Assembly (NCBI GenBank): GCA_032358165.1
Contig: JAALGY010000017.1
Coordinates: 1,054,001-1,118,000 of the forward strand
DNA from: Diplosphaera chodatii
Taxonomy: Eukaryota > Chlorophyta > Trebouxiophyceae > Prasiolales > Stichococcaceae
Direction: 5' to 3'
DNA length: 64,000 nt
In this document: one piece after another, positions 35,081 through 46,842 of the stretch
Numbering within the stretch: position 1 is the stretch's first letter
Layout of the letters: each line of letters begins with the position of its first letter
Program-made: the position numbers and the translations under genes
Notes under the pieces: generated by a model
Told to the model about the DNA's origin: nothing
Databases searched by the model: none
Seen by the model: the letters and a program-made list of their open reading frames with translations, nothing else

Positions 35081-36100
35081 ATGGGATACAGGACGGCGCA
35101 TTTGCGGCCTTGCCCGGCTCGGCATCCCTTCCTGCACGCGAGCCTCAGCCAGCGTAGATGGGGCGACCCAAAAAGGCAGCGCTCAGCCCACACATGCGCA
35201 GCAGTATCCCAGAAGACTGAGGCCGATGCACATGTACAGCTGGCAACTGCATTGCTACCAAAGTGAGGCTCTTTGACAGATTACAATCAACAACAACATC
35301 TCCAGGTGCCATATAGGTTACGACTGATGTTAGATCCATCAGCGGGTTTGGGTGCACATAACATGGGTTACACCCAGTGCATCTGAACTGCAGAGATGTG
35401 GACGTAGACAAGTTCGCTGACAAGCTGTATCAGTGGGCGGCCACGGTCACCAGCAGCGGTCGAAACATGCCGCTGGCGCTGCCAATGCGGGTCAACCGGA
35501 GCGCGCAGGGCAGGGGCTTTGAGGTGAGCAAATCTGATCACACATGTCGATCGAGTGTGCTGAGCATGTATGACCTTGAGATGAGGAGGCAGTACAGCCG
35601 AACCTTCTCTCACAGCGCCCTACCGGCCTGCAGATGTCATTTCTGCGCATGCGGGAAACGACGCCCGTGAGTGTGGCAGACATCACTGTGACCGTTGAAG
35701 AGGTCGCTGGCAAGGTGGGCGTGTACACCTGTGTTGCATTCCCTGCTGCGCAGATACTTGAAGCATATCCCAGGTGCAACGCTCACGTTCAACTCGGTTG
35801 TTCTCCCTTTGGCCAGGGGCAGGTGCTGTTTGTGAGGCTGTACGATGCAGAGGGCTCGGACCTGGCAGTTGGACAGCAGAAGGACGCTGCCTCCAGGGTG
35901 CAGGCATTAGCGCGGGTGCGACCTCAGATATACTTTCCGCTCTGCCTGGGTGCCAAGTTTTCACTCTGTCCCTCATACACTTCAGGTCGTTGTAGAACTG
36001 ATGCTATCTGCCCCATGCGCAGGGCTTGGTGGATGTTCCGACTGTGATGAACAGCATGCCGCCCGCCATCAAGCTGGCTGTGGTGCAGTCGCGCAATTGA
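35081..36100 (+). CDS. Conserved protein of unknown function, probably plastid-targeted
   Basis: Five exons close in phase to 187 residues: 35081-35262, 35394-35523, 35634-35714, 35823-35915 and 36023-36100. The first 45 residues are rich in Arg, Ser, His and Ala with no acidic residue before position 28, as in a plastid or mitochondrial transit peptide. The mature part reads DVDVDKFADKLYQWAATVTS, then LALPMRVNRSAQG, SFLRMRETTPVSVADITV, VLFVRLYDAEGSDLAVG and VMNSMPPAIKLAVVQSRN at the end. The ordered alternation of amphipathic helix and strands indicates a small folded domain, but I do not recognise the family. An upstream exon is possible. It shares a short promoter region (34802-35080) with the J-domain gene. 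Confidence 0.6.
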
Positions 36101-36801
36101 TGGAGAGTCATCGCTGCTTGGCGACACTGTGACTCTAGTGGCTGCGGCAATCAGCTGGCCTGCAAGCGACGGATGATCATGCCAGCTTGAGTACACCGAA
36201 GTTGCTTGCAGCTGTGCTTGCATTTCTCCATTTACATCAAGGGCACCACTGGAGCAGTACTGGTAAGCTGCACATGCAATGACCTGACCCTAAACCCTGG
36301 TAGAGGAACCGCTGCTGTCAAAGAATTGCTCCACTGGCCGACACTGCCGCCAAAACCCTGATAAGCTCCAATGGCATTTACGTTCTGTCTTGTGCGCACT
36401 GTTCTGACACACACCTCTCCTGGATAGATAAGCAAGTAAACACGCTCCTGCTGAGTGTACCTCACATAGCCCAACACCCCGCTGATGGCCACAATCACAT
36501 TGCTGTCAACCTAGACACTGTTCCTTACCTAAAATACCATGGCTCGCCACCCTCGCTTGCTGCATCGGATGCAAGGCATCGCAGCCAACATCACCGCACA
36601 TAAGGTGCCGCATACAAAACTTCCCCCGCATGTACTCAATGGCTGACAGCGTTGGGGGACTCTCGGTGCGCCCCTGAACATGCTCAGACGATACCGAATG
36701 ATCGCTTGGGACCATGACGCGCACTCTTGCTGGGGCTAGCCACAAAGCAGGCTGAGGTCTGATGCGCAGTACCTCGACCTCCCTGCTGCGGCTACCCGCT
36801 G
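36101..36801. other. Unresolved 700-base stretch
   Basis: Two minus-strand open frames (36232-36498 and 36506-36805) are adjacent but out of phase, with only an 18-base potential intron between them, too short to splice. Neither has a recognised motif. A telomere-like CCCTAAACCCTGG is at 36288-36300. Mostly 3' flank of the gene at 35081 is the simplest reading. Confidence 0.35.
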
Positions 36802-37509
36802 TCATGCCCTTAGGTCTGTTGGTTTCTTTGTCTCTTGCTTGCCGCTGCCGCCGTCACCAGGAGGTGGCCACCAGCCACCCCGCAGGTGGGCCTGCTGCTG
36901 CGCTGTGCACATCACACCAAAAACCGGGGCCCGCACCAGGGCTGAGGTCCCCGCTCTCGTGGTATCTCCATAAATCCAAATGCTGTCTGGCAGGGTGTGG
37001 CACACGCCCCAAAAGCAACGCCTGATGCACAGCTCTCCTTGATGCTGCTTGCCTTGCTGGTCGCTTGGAAAACTGTCGCCGGTGCATTCCTGGATGCATG
37101 CGCTCTCGCAAAAGCTGAGCACGGTGGCTGGGTGCGCCGCCGCCGCCGCCGCCGCCGGCTGCTGCTCGTCGGTGCTGCACCGCAGCCTCACGTGCGCTTC
37201 TTGGTGTTTCTGACATTGGTTGGCTCGCTCCTTGGTGGCCCTGCTCCCTGCTGCACAGGCTGCCTCATCATGGGCTGGCAGTCCCATGACGGCCAGACCC
37301 CCCAGCTCAGTAGGCACCCGGCAGCATGTCTGGGCCGGGACCATATGGCCGGTACCGCCCCATTGCCATGTTCCCGCTGTGCGGATGCCGCAATGGGCCT
37401 GCATCTCCACGTGCCGCCTGGAGAAACACTGTATCATATCAGCCCTGTCCTCGAATCGTGTTTGCTTAAGGGTTGATGTCGTGCATGAGATTCTGCAAGG
37501 CGTGTGCAA
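36802..37509 (-). CDS. Doubtful 235-codon open frame, Cys-rich with polyalanine
   Basis: A single uninterrupted frame downstream of the RRM gene on the same strand. It contains CESACIQECTG and CIRRCFWGVC pairs and seven alanines encoded by a GCC/GGC repeat near 37140. It has no signal peptide or recognised domain, and the other genes here are intron-rich. It may be chance or a piece of a terminal exon. Confidence 0.2.
   Translation of the reverse strand: MHTPCRISCTTSTLKQTRFEDRADMIQCFSRRHVEMQAHCGIRTAGTWQWGGTGHMVPAQTCCRVPTELGGLAVMGLPAHDEAACAAGSRATKERANQCQKHQEAHVRLRCSTDEQQPAAAAAAAHPATVLSFCESACIQECTGDSFPSDQQGKQHQGELCIRRCFWGVCHTLPDSIWIYGDTTRAGTSALVRAPVFGVMCTAQQQAHLRGGWWPPPGDGGSGKQETKKPTDLRA
37131..37157. 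repeat. GCC trinucleotide repeat
   Basis: An uninterrupted GCC/CCG run of about nine units. In minus-strand frame 36802-37509 it would encode polyalanine. Confidence 0.8.
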
Positions 37510-37577
37510 TAGCAGTTTGTGCTAAGAACGCTGCTGACAGCAAGCGACAGTGGCAGAGCAGGCCAGCGCAAGCCACG

Positions 37578-40500
37578 TCAGGGTACAAGCTCACAGCACA
37601 CGGAAGCTGCTTGGCAAAACGTGTAGTCAATATGTTTTGGCCGCACCAGGTCGATGATGTTCATGGCAGCGGCGAGGGCGGGGTAGTTGGGGTCGCCCAC
37701 CGGCGCCAGCGGCCCTGTGTCCTCCCGCCTCGGCACCGCGCTGTCGATCGCCACCGCCGCACCCTGCCAGTAGGGCTAGACTTGTCACTTCGGACTGGTC
37801 TAATGGTTCAGTATAGTTTGACATGTGTCGGCTTGTTTCTCCTCAGCCACACTATGCCGTGCTCGGCCAAGCGCCCTGACACAGCAGGCCCATCGCCACT
37901 TGGCATCCAACACATCCATAACAAGCAGTCGATCAAGTCGTGGTGCTGCTTGATGCAGTGAGTGGTACGACAGCAGACCATCCTGCTCTCTGCCTCTGTA
38001 TTGCTCTGCATAATGAGGGTTGTCAAGACTCGAGAGCAGGATCAGGGCGAATGCAACACATATGCATGGGTTCTCACCCGGATCTGGTGCAGACCATGGG
38101 CAGCGACACGGTGCACCGCAGCCTCGGTCTCGAATGTGACAAAGCCAAAGCCGCGGTGCTCGTGCCGGTTGTGCTTGTCGCGAGGCATGTACACATCCAT
38201 CACGTAGCCAAACCTGCTTGAAGAAATGGACCTTGTTTCACTGTGGAACCTCGCCCCACACAACCACACTGCGCTGCTCCGATCACTTGGGGTCCAGGCA
38301 GAGAAGGTGAAACCATTTGTACACTGAGGGGAACCCAGGTGCCGAGCAGAGGGGAGCGGGGCAGAGCACACTTGGCTTCTGTACAGACAGCAACAGTCGA
38401 GCGCACCTCGTGAAGTACTCACGGACATCCGCCTCTGTGGTGGCGCGGTTGAGCTTGCCAACGAATATGCGGGGCCCAGCATTGGCATCCAGGCCGCTGG
38501 TCACGCTGCCGCCGCCGCCGCCGTGGCTCACGCTGCCGCCATTGCCTGATGTTGTCGGTGACATGGCGCGCCCGCTGCCGGGCAGCTCCACAGAGCCCCG
38601 CCGCCCGTGCCGCTGGCCCTCCATATCCACTGTGCGCGGAGGTTACGAGGAGGATATTGACGCATGTGCTGCGGCTGATATCAGCATGTGCAGCAGGCAA
38701 AGGTGCTCTCGCTGCTGCAGCGCACAACTGCTGGCATGCGGTCTGCCAGTGGGCACACCAGATTGTAGGTGACATGGTCCGTCACTGTGCATACGACCCA
38801 TTCAACATGGCAGACACGTGTGCTGGCGTATGCTCCTGCTGCAAGTGCCGCAGGTGCAGTTGCTTAGGTTGCGCATGCCCTGGACGTAACATGCATAGTC
38901 TCACGGCACCATCCTCGAGCTGTGCATACCTGCGAGGCCGCTGTGGGTGGGCGAGCCGGTGCCGCCGGTGTCCATGCTGCTGCGGTTGAGGCGCGGGGGC
39001 GGCGGCTGGGGGTAGCCGCCCTGCTGCATCGGCTGCAGGCCGGCAGCGTAGCCCATGCCATCGCCGCCCAGCATGCCTGGCAGCCCCTGCAGCGCCTGCA
39101 GCAGAACAGAGGTGTTACCACAACGACGACACACAGATAGCCCCATCGGTCCAAGGGCATGCCAGCACCAGATCTGTGCAGCAGGTAAAGCGTGCTCTGC
39201 TGCAAATGCAGACTGGTGGTGTGATGTTCCCGGGCTGCATCTCACTTATGTACCTGCAGGTTATTGGCACTCCCCATGGCACCGAGCCCATTGGCGCCCA
39301 GCAGTGTGTCCACATCAAAGTTGCCTGCCGCCAGCATAGCCGCAAGCTGCAACACCGGAGCAAGTATGAAGTCAGTGCTTCTACATTCAGGTCTTGCAAT
39401 GCAGCGGGCCTCCTGCAGAGCCCTCGACATATGGCTGTTGGTGCACGACTGCAGATGCACATACGATCTTCGTGCGAAGCAAAAAACGTCAAGGTGAATG
39501 TTAGCTGGAGTGGCATACCTGGCCAGTGGGGTCAGCAGGAAGCGCGCCAGGGCGCTGCAGGGCAGCTGCGCCCGCTGCTGCGGACAGCGCCGCAGGATTG
39601 ATGCCCAGGCTGGCAGCCATGGCATATGGGTTTGCCGCGGCACCATATGCCATGCCGCCCTGCGCCATGGAGCCGCCAAGAGCATTGCCTGCGGTGCACG
39701 GCAGGGTGGTTGTCAGGGAGCACTGCTGCATATCATATGACTGCCGCTCCGCACCAGGCAAGGCCGCTGTCAGTGTGGCAGTAAGCACGGTGTGCACTGG
39801 ACGGTTGCAAGAGCAAGCACATGACCTGCTGGACCAGACATTGGAAAGCAGCGGCCGTGAGCAAGAGCTGGGGGTGCACCAGAGCGGCTGCCGGCGCCGG
39901 AGCCCATCCCGGCGCCCGCGGGCGGGGACCGGTCCTTCGGCGTGGCGCGGTCGATGGCCAGCTCCTGCCCAGCCAGGATGTGCGATGTCGCCATGACCTG
40001 CACGCATGAATCACATCAGCCACGGGGGTTGATGACCAGCGTACAGCGACGCGCCTGCAGCTGCCTGAATCGACGAGACGACAATGGGCCCCAACAAGCA
40101 CACGGCCAACACAGGCAACAGCAAGCGACCAGGTGTCGTGAAGCACACGAAGTTTAGAAGAGCACCTTCTCCACAGAGTCGGGGGACGCAAAGGTGACAA
40201 AGCCAATGCCGCGGTGGCCCAGCTTCGACGCGTCCTTTGGCATGTAGGCGTCCTGCAGGGACGCAGCAAGCATACTCGAGGGCAGTTCCACCACCTGGAG
40301 CAGCAGAATGGCCCTGACGGCACGCACCCCCGCATGTCAAGGTACGTACCTGCACAGTGCCGTACTGCTCGAAGTGGGCGCGGAACGCCTCGTCGGTCAC
40401 GGTCGGCAGGATGCGGGCAACAAAGATGCGGGTGGTGCGGTTGGGGTTGGCGCCGCCCCGGGGCAGCGCCAGCTTCGCCTCACACCGCCGCCCTGCAGCA

Positions 40501-41846
40501 CATTGCAAGCAGTTATGGGAAGCGTCACGATTTGCAGGGACGATGCCTGTCACCGACCGCCTTGCACCAGCGCCATGCCAGGGTCCACCTCATGCGCAGA
40601 TAGGCGTATGGTGCAAGAGACAGTGAGTCATGCGCACCATCGACATGGTGCTCGGCTGCAACAACGCGCGCCGCATCGTCTGCGCTGGCAAAGGTGACGA
40701 AGCCGAAGCCGCGTGACTTGCCGGTGTAGCGGTCCTTCATGATCATCGCCTCCTGGAGCCCGCCAAACTGCGCAAAGTACGCCTGCAGCAGAGCACCGCC
40801 AATCACCTGGGCGCTGAAACCGCAGCAGCATGTGGCTGCGAGCGGCGTAGCACCACAGTCAATGGTGGCAGAGGACACGGACAGCAACCCACCTGCAGCG
40901 TCTCCTCAGTGGTATCCCAGGGCAGGCCCAGGATGACGAGCTTGCAGTGCTCAGCGCCCAAAACGCCACCGTTGGGCGCCTCATGCCGCGCGTCTCCGTT
41001 CAGGTGCGCATGCTGCGTGCTCGGCTGGCTCTCCACGGGCGGCGAGGTCAGCCGGCCTGCGTACGGCACGGGGCTGCCGATTGCGGAGCGTGCGGCCGGG
41101 CTGCCCACGAGCGCTGGGTCGCTGCTGCGGGGCGGCGAGCCCAGGTAGCCCATGTCCGGCTCGGCGCTGCTGGCCAGCAGCTGGTGCTGCCGCTGGCCGT
41201 CGAACGAGCCGCGCTGCTGCTCGAAGGAGGCGCCCAGCCGCGGCGGCTGCTGGGGCAGCGGCTGCGGCAGCGACTGCTGAAAGGGCGCCTCGGTGAAGGC
41301 TGCGCTGAGGTGCGGCGCATCCAGCGCGGCGCTCAGCGTGGCTCCCAGCTGCAGCCGCTGCACATCAGACAGCGACGCCATGGCGTTGGCCCCCTGCTCT
41401 TCGGGCAGAGCTGCAGCCAGTGCGGGTCGCTCGCCCAGACTGCCCCGCAGGCTGCCGCCACCATTGCCACTGCCGCTGCGCACATGGCTGTGCTGGAGCG
41501 TCTGCTCTGTGAAGCTCGTGCTGGCCTGCGGCTGGTCGAAGGATGCCCTGTGCCGCAGGCTGCTCAACTGCTCGGCGGAGTAGAAGTGATCTGCTGGGGT
41601 CCCCAGCGTAGTGGGCGCCGTTGCATAAGCGGCCATATCGCCGCACGCGTAAGAAGATGCGCGCCTTGAGCTGCTGCCACCGATTGTGTACTGACTTGGT
41701 GTCGAGTCAGCCAAGTCGTGTCCCTGGAATCCGCCCTGCAGAGGGACAGAGCGAGTAGGTGTGTGTGCACAGGTGGAAAACGACAGGCGACCTTCCAAGT
41801 GGGACCAAACGCTGGCTGCGAAAGGCTGAGCACCGAATGACTGCAT
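37578..41846 (-). CDS. RNA-binding protein with three RRM domains (Musashi/hnRNP-like)
   Basis: About eleven minus-strand exons. The start is taken at ATG 41844-41846 (MQSFGAQPFAASVW); an in-frame ATG at 41918 is an alternative. A long Ser/Gln/Pro-rich N-terminus (about 41740-40950) precedes RRM1. RRM1: RNP2 LVILGL with PWDTTEETLQ, RNP1 RGFGFVTF (about 40920-40660). RRM2: IFVARILPTVTDEAFRAHFE and RGIGFVTF (about 40450-40170). RRM3: IFVGKLNRATTEADVREYFT and RGFGFVTF (about 38480-38050). Gly/Met/Ala/Pro-rich linkers separate RRM2 and RRM3. The last exon, 37763-37578, begins GAAVAIDSAVPRRED and stops at TGA. DAYMPKD and DVYMPRD after RNP2 are typical of Musashi/hnRNP RRMs rather than CELF. Role inferred as mRNA binding, nuclear or cytoplasmic. 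Confidence 0.9.
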
Positions 41847-42926
41847 GCAAGTCACGATATCTATATGCCTCAGGCGCTGAGCCACGCTATTGACTGCAGG
41901 CGTGCAGCTCTGGTTCAAGCCATGCTGCCACGAGTAGAGGGCGACGGTTCTGATGTCCTAGCGGGCACAACACCGCTTCACGGCCGTCACAAGACAGCCA
42001 AGGAAACCCAGGCCAACATGTGGGGTGACAGCGGTCCTGCAGCGGCCGGACACGTGCGCTCGGCAGCGTTCAATCAGCAGCCTGGGACGGACACATGGCG
42101 GCTGCTCACGCAACATAAGCCACAACACACGCTACAAGATCTCTGAGCCCTCGCATATGTCCGTGGAATGGTGCAGGAGAGGTTAGTCCCCCGAACTGCA
42201 AAACCGAAAACCAACCCAGGCACCGGGTACTGCAGTGTGGGTGACGGGCCCTCATGCCACCTTACGGTCTACAATGCCTACAGTGTGTGCACAACATTGC
42301 TCTGGCCCAGTGCTGATGAGCAGCGGCACGTACGTGGCCGCTGGTCACGTTGTGCTGCTGTGCGGGGAGCGCGATGGGTAGTCATAATGGAGCATCGGCC
42401 GGGGCTTACCCAGAGCAAGCGCGGTGACGGTCCTCCTCAGTGGCGCTTTTCCAGGCCCAGCCAACCCACCTGCGGCCCACCCGCCGCTCAACAACTGAGG
42501 TCGGACGTCAGCGAATCTGGCCGTGTTGCAAGCTGTTTATCCCCCTTGCTGCAGGTGGTGGCGGGGTGAAGACCATTCGCCACAGTCTCCATTCGGAAGC
42601 ACTCCGGAAGCTCTTGATGCACATTACAGTGCATGTCATGAATGGCACAGGTAGAACTACACTTCAGAGTTTCCCTACAGGTTTGACAAAAGACGAATCG
42701 GTTTTCATCCTGTCTTGTGGTCCACAACACCAGAGCACACCCCACAATGCTTTGATCATATTGCTGCATGCACACAAGCGCATCGAGATCAACAGATGAT
42801 CCGTCAGTCGATCGTGCAAACCTCATTCCGCAGCTGCGTCAAACAGCTTTCAACCTGCTGCGCGTTCATTCGCGTGCAGCCCATAATAGCCTGGAAGGTG
42901 CTGTTGCCCCTTGCTGCGTGCACACC
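41847..42926. promoter_or_regulatory. Divergent promoter region, tri-RRM / NAXD
   Basis: About 1.1 kb between divergent genes. Several short frames on both strands look random. Noncoding 5' exons of either gene could lie here. No known element is recognised. Confidence 0.4.
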
Positions 42927-45431
42927 ATGCAAACCCATACATCTCGCCGCACGCATGTATCAAGACGAAGTCACATACACTATTAAAAATATTGATCTAC
43001 CATGTGTGCAGGCGAGGTGTGAAGGATCTGCGCCCGTGTCCCGCCGCTCGATCTTGGGCGCTGCTGCATCTGCTGCAGCCTACCGCACGCCAGGCGAAGC
43101 GGTACCGTGCCACAAAAGCAATCCTTTGCTTCAATCGTGTCTAGGAACTGTTCGTTTGCTATGCAAAATTTCAATGAATAGTTAAGGGAAGCTTAGTGTT
43201 TGACTCGAATGCGCATAATGCTGCAGGCAGAGGCATCCATTCCCGCCCCGCGGGCTGCAGAAGGCATGCCGGCAGAGCAGGAGCTGCTGCAGGGTGCCCG
43301 TGTCATCGTGCCGCCCCTGTCACGTGAGCTCCAAGTCAACTTGAGCAGGCTGGCATCTCAAACACTAACATCATCCTACGTACAGCATGGTGTGTTGTCG
43401 CCATTGTTTGTCCATCTCACGCATTGTGTCGACCCTGATTCAGCGATGTATGACTGCCACCGCAATCTGATGCGCAGCTGACAAGTACAAGGGCCAGGCG
43501 GGGAAGATCGGCACCATCGGCGGTTGCCGGGAGTACACTGGCGCACCGTACTTTGCATCCATATCTGCTTTGAAGGTGAGAAGTCGCAAACCAACCATGT
43601 CACATCCAGGGCTCGCAAGCGCTCCTTCAGTCGATGTACGTACCTGATGGAACAAAGCTGTAACCTGCGCTTGACAAACCCAATGAGCCACTGGCAACCT
43701 GTGCAGGTGGGCGGCGACCTGTCGCACGTGTTCTGCACGGAGGGCGCTGCCACGGTCATCAAGTCCTACAGCCCGGAGCTCATCGTGCACCCCTACCTGC
43801 CGGACTCCAACGGCGAGGACGACCAGCAGGAGGTGTGTGGTCGGGAAATTGTGCGGTGTGCTGCTACAGTCCCACTTCCATTGGTTCGTGCATGATGCAG
43901 CTTATTGGCCCAGCAGGGCCTAGCCTTTCAGGCAGTCACGGTGCCTAACCTGCTGGCCAGCAAAGCAGAAAGACGTTTTGTCCGTTCATCCACCAGCGCT
44001 GGTCACTGACAACAGTCCCGTTGGCAATGCGCAGCGGCAGCAGAGGGAGGTCAGCAAGGCGGTGGGCGCCATTGAGCACTGGCTGCCTCGATTTGATGTC
44101 ATGGTCATCGGTCCGGGGCTGGGCCGCGACGCCTGGGTGCACGCTACCGTGACACAGGTGTGCCAGCCGCTGACAAGCATGTATGCATGCACAGTGTCAC
44201 TTGACGCACAAGCGCTCGCATCTGCAATGGAACTCCCAGCAATGGGCAAAGACCCTGGACCACGGCACAAATCTGAGGACAAAACATATTACACGGTTTT
44301 CAGTGCCTTGCAGGTGCTCCGCACGCTACGGAAGAACAGCAAGCCTGTTGTAATTGACGCCGATGGTTTACACATCCTAAAGCACAATATGGACCTGCTC
44401 AAGGTCTGCTGAGCTGGACATCTTTCATGCCAAGATGCTGCAGGCTGTTTGCCACCTGTTACTTGATATTGCTCCGAGATACTATACGGCTGCCTGTGCA
44501 GGTTACCACATCAAAGTTGTCAAATTGCTGCAGGGCTGGTCAGCAGCCACCCTGACGCCCAACCACAATGAGTTTATGCGTCTGGCCGAGGCAGTGGGTG
44601 TGACGGTCGACGAGAAGGACCCCACAGCATCGCTGCCAGAGGTGCTTGCCTGACAAATCGCAGCCAGAGTCTGCCTGTCGACAATGCTGCCCATTGACAC
44701 CTTAGAGAAAGATGTCGTCTGACCGAGCGATGGTAGTGCAGGTGGTGCGTAAGCTGGATGGTCCAACAGTGGTGCAGAAGGGGTCTGCAGACACAATCTC
44801 GGATGGGAAGCAGACGATCTCGTGCACCCGCGAGGGATCGCCGCGACGAGCCGGCGGGCAGGTGTGTGCTGACTCGTTGGCTGAGTGCTGTCAGCTGAGA
44901 TCGTCAGCTTGTGTAGGACTGCTGTGCAGGACACGACATGCCATCTGCTTGCGGCACCTCGTGCCGCTGACCGCCGTACTTCTGGTGCACTATGGCGCAG
45001 GTGTCTGACGATGGTCTCACGTGCTGAGGTGACCCGCAGGGTGACGTCCTGTCAGGAACGCTTGCAGCGTTCAAATCCTGGGCCGTGAACAATCCGGAGC
45101 CTGCGGAGGATGCGGCCCGCAAGCTGGGCCTGCGCCCAGACCTGCTGGCCTGCTGGGGCGCCTGCGCCACCGTCCGACAGGTGCAAAATAGCGAGACCTC
45201 TGCCACAATGCATGCAAGCCACAGCTTGCGCTTGATGATGGCACTGCCACCTTCAGCCATTGTATCTGCTATGCCATCACGAACCCCTTGCAGGCCAGGT
45301 CCGTACTGCAGCGTGATGTGTGCTTGCTGCAGGCTGCAAAGGTGGCGTTTGCGGAGAAGCGGCGAGGGGAGCTGGCGGAGGATGTCATCTTCCACCTGGC
45401 CGATGCCATCGCTGATCTGTACGAGTCCTGA
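42927..45431 (+). CDS. NAXD: ADP/ATP-dependent (S)-NAD(P)H-hydrate dehydratase
   Basis: Eleven exons close in phase to 371 residues: 42927-42956, 43012-43101, 43227-43323, 43478-43575, 43707-43832, 44041-44157, 44314-44403, 44534-44641, 44742-44861, 45040-45180 and 45333-45431. The enzyme repairs hydrated, inactive NADH and NADPH. Family motifs in order: [76 protein letters not shown] and the catalytic/nucleotide loop [12 protein letters not shown]. Length fits plant and animal NAXD. The first two exons give a leader [10 protein letters not shown] plus [14 protein letters not shown], a plastid-transit shape with an Arg-Arg and hydrophobic stretch; these exons are the least certain part, and the enzyme core starts at about 43227. 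The partner epimerase NAXE is not in the window. Confidence 0.93.
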
Positions 45432-46842
45432 AACAGGGCGCGGCCACCTAGGCTGTCGACTCCCTCTTGAAAAACAGTTTGATGGTGAGAACAATTGGCG
45501 TTCGCAGTAGCGAGACGCGAGTTTGGCCCTACAGCTGTGAAAGGGCAGAGCTAGGTAGGGGCAAGGGAATTCTTCAGTCCGCGCCGTAATCTACTCCCGC
45601 TTGTGCATAAATGCACCAGTAGCATGGTACTTTGGCAACTTCGCCCACTTGTGTCTTAAACGCTGCCAGGCTGATGTCAGGTGCATTCTGGACATCCGCA
45701 AGCATCTGTGCGAAGTTTCAGCGCGATTGGCATGCCTGCTGCCGCCGTATCATGCTGACAATTTCTGATCAAACTCGGATGCTTCTTGTTTCTAGTGCCA
45801 GCCCCCGTCGTTGGAAAACACGTTACTTCGGTATCCTGGATATCATGACATAAACCACACACGAACCTACAACGCCGCGCCGCGCCTCGTTCGCGGTGCT
45901 TCAGGCCGCGCAAGTGTTTGTCAAGGTCCATCGTTGTCAGCCTAACATACAGATCACGGTACGACGCCTGTGCTTCGCGCTACGCTCAGGAATTGCTTCC
46001 GGAAATTCCGTCGTCTTTACTCGGTCCGGTGAACACATGAGTTTGTCCCCCCCTGTAGGGGGGGGCCAAACTAAAAGCGAACAAGTGCTGCCAGAAGTGT
46101 ATGTACCGCTCCAGCCTTGATAGCTTGGCTGCTGCAGAAATGTGCTCATGGCCTGTCAATCCGGCGAAGTGCAGATGTCATCACTGTGATAGGTGTGCGG
46201 TCTCAGAAGCCGTTAATGTCGGGTTACCGTTTGCAGCACAAGATGCCTATGAATCTGGACCATATCCAAGACCTCTGTGATGCCGCTCCACGTGACCAAA
46301 CTTCACCCCACCACCCAAAACCCTATTGTGTTGGACAACATAACATGATGTTCATGTCTGCGCCAACCTGACAAATAACCAGCAGCTACCTGGGTGACCA
46401 TACTGTGTCCTACAGCCAAGCCTGCCTGCAAGTAGGCGGCTGCTCATAGATCAAACCATATGCATTCCCAGACCGGATCATGTGGAGCACCGTGTGACGT
46501 TCTGACATCGACAGGACGGTCGCTGTGACCGTGGCCGTGACTCCATGTTCACCCTCAAAAGACGGGTTTGGATGACAAACAAGAGACCAGCCAGCCGGCC
46601 AGAGGTTGCCACACACCTGCAGCTCGAACCCTCTAGGTGGACGGCAGGCTGTCTCTACACATGCTGGCATGACGGACCCAGCAGCCATGCAGCAGCACAT
46701 CTCAAAACCCAGAGGCCACCCTGAAAAACTCTTGGCTGTGCAGTCGTGGATGTGGAGGCTTCCGAAAATAAAGTCACCGTCCCAAAAGTCAGTCCCTCTG
46801 GCCCTGCTTCGCTCCTGCTCAGCGGAGGTGGGCCCCGCAGCC
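45432..46842. other. Convergent noncoding region with a G/C hairpin
   Basis: About 1.4 kb between the NAXD stop and the stop of the next minus-strand gene. Its composition is more AT-rich than nearby exons. The only structure seen is C7-TGTA-G8 at 46047-46065. Confidence 0.4.
46047..46065. repeat. Homopolymer hairpin C7-TGTA-G8
   Basis: Seven C, the palindrome-like TGTA, then eight G. It would form a tight stem or a G-rich structure in the 3' flanks of two converging genes. Confidence 0.8.

Noticed and set aside
36232..36805. Two adjacent minus-strand frames as one gene
   Set aside because: Joining them needs an 18-base intron or a frameshift, and neither part has a recognised motif.
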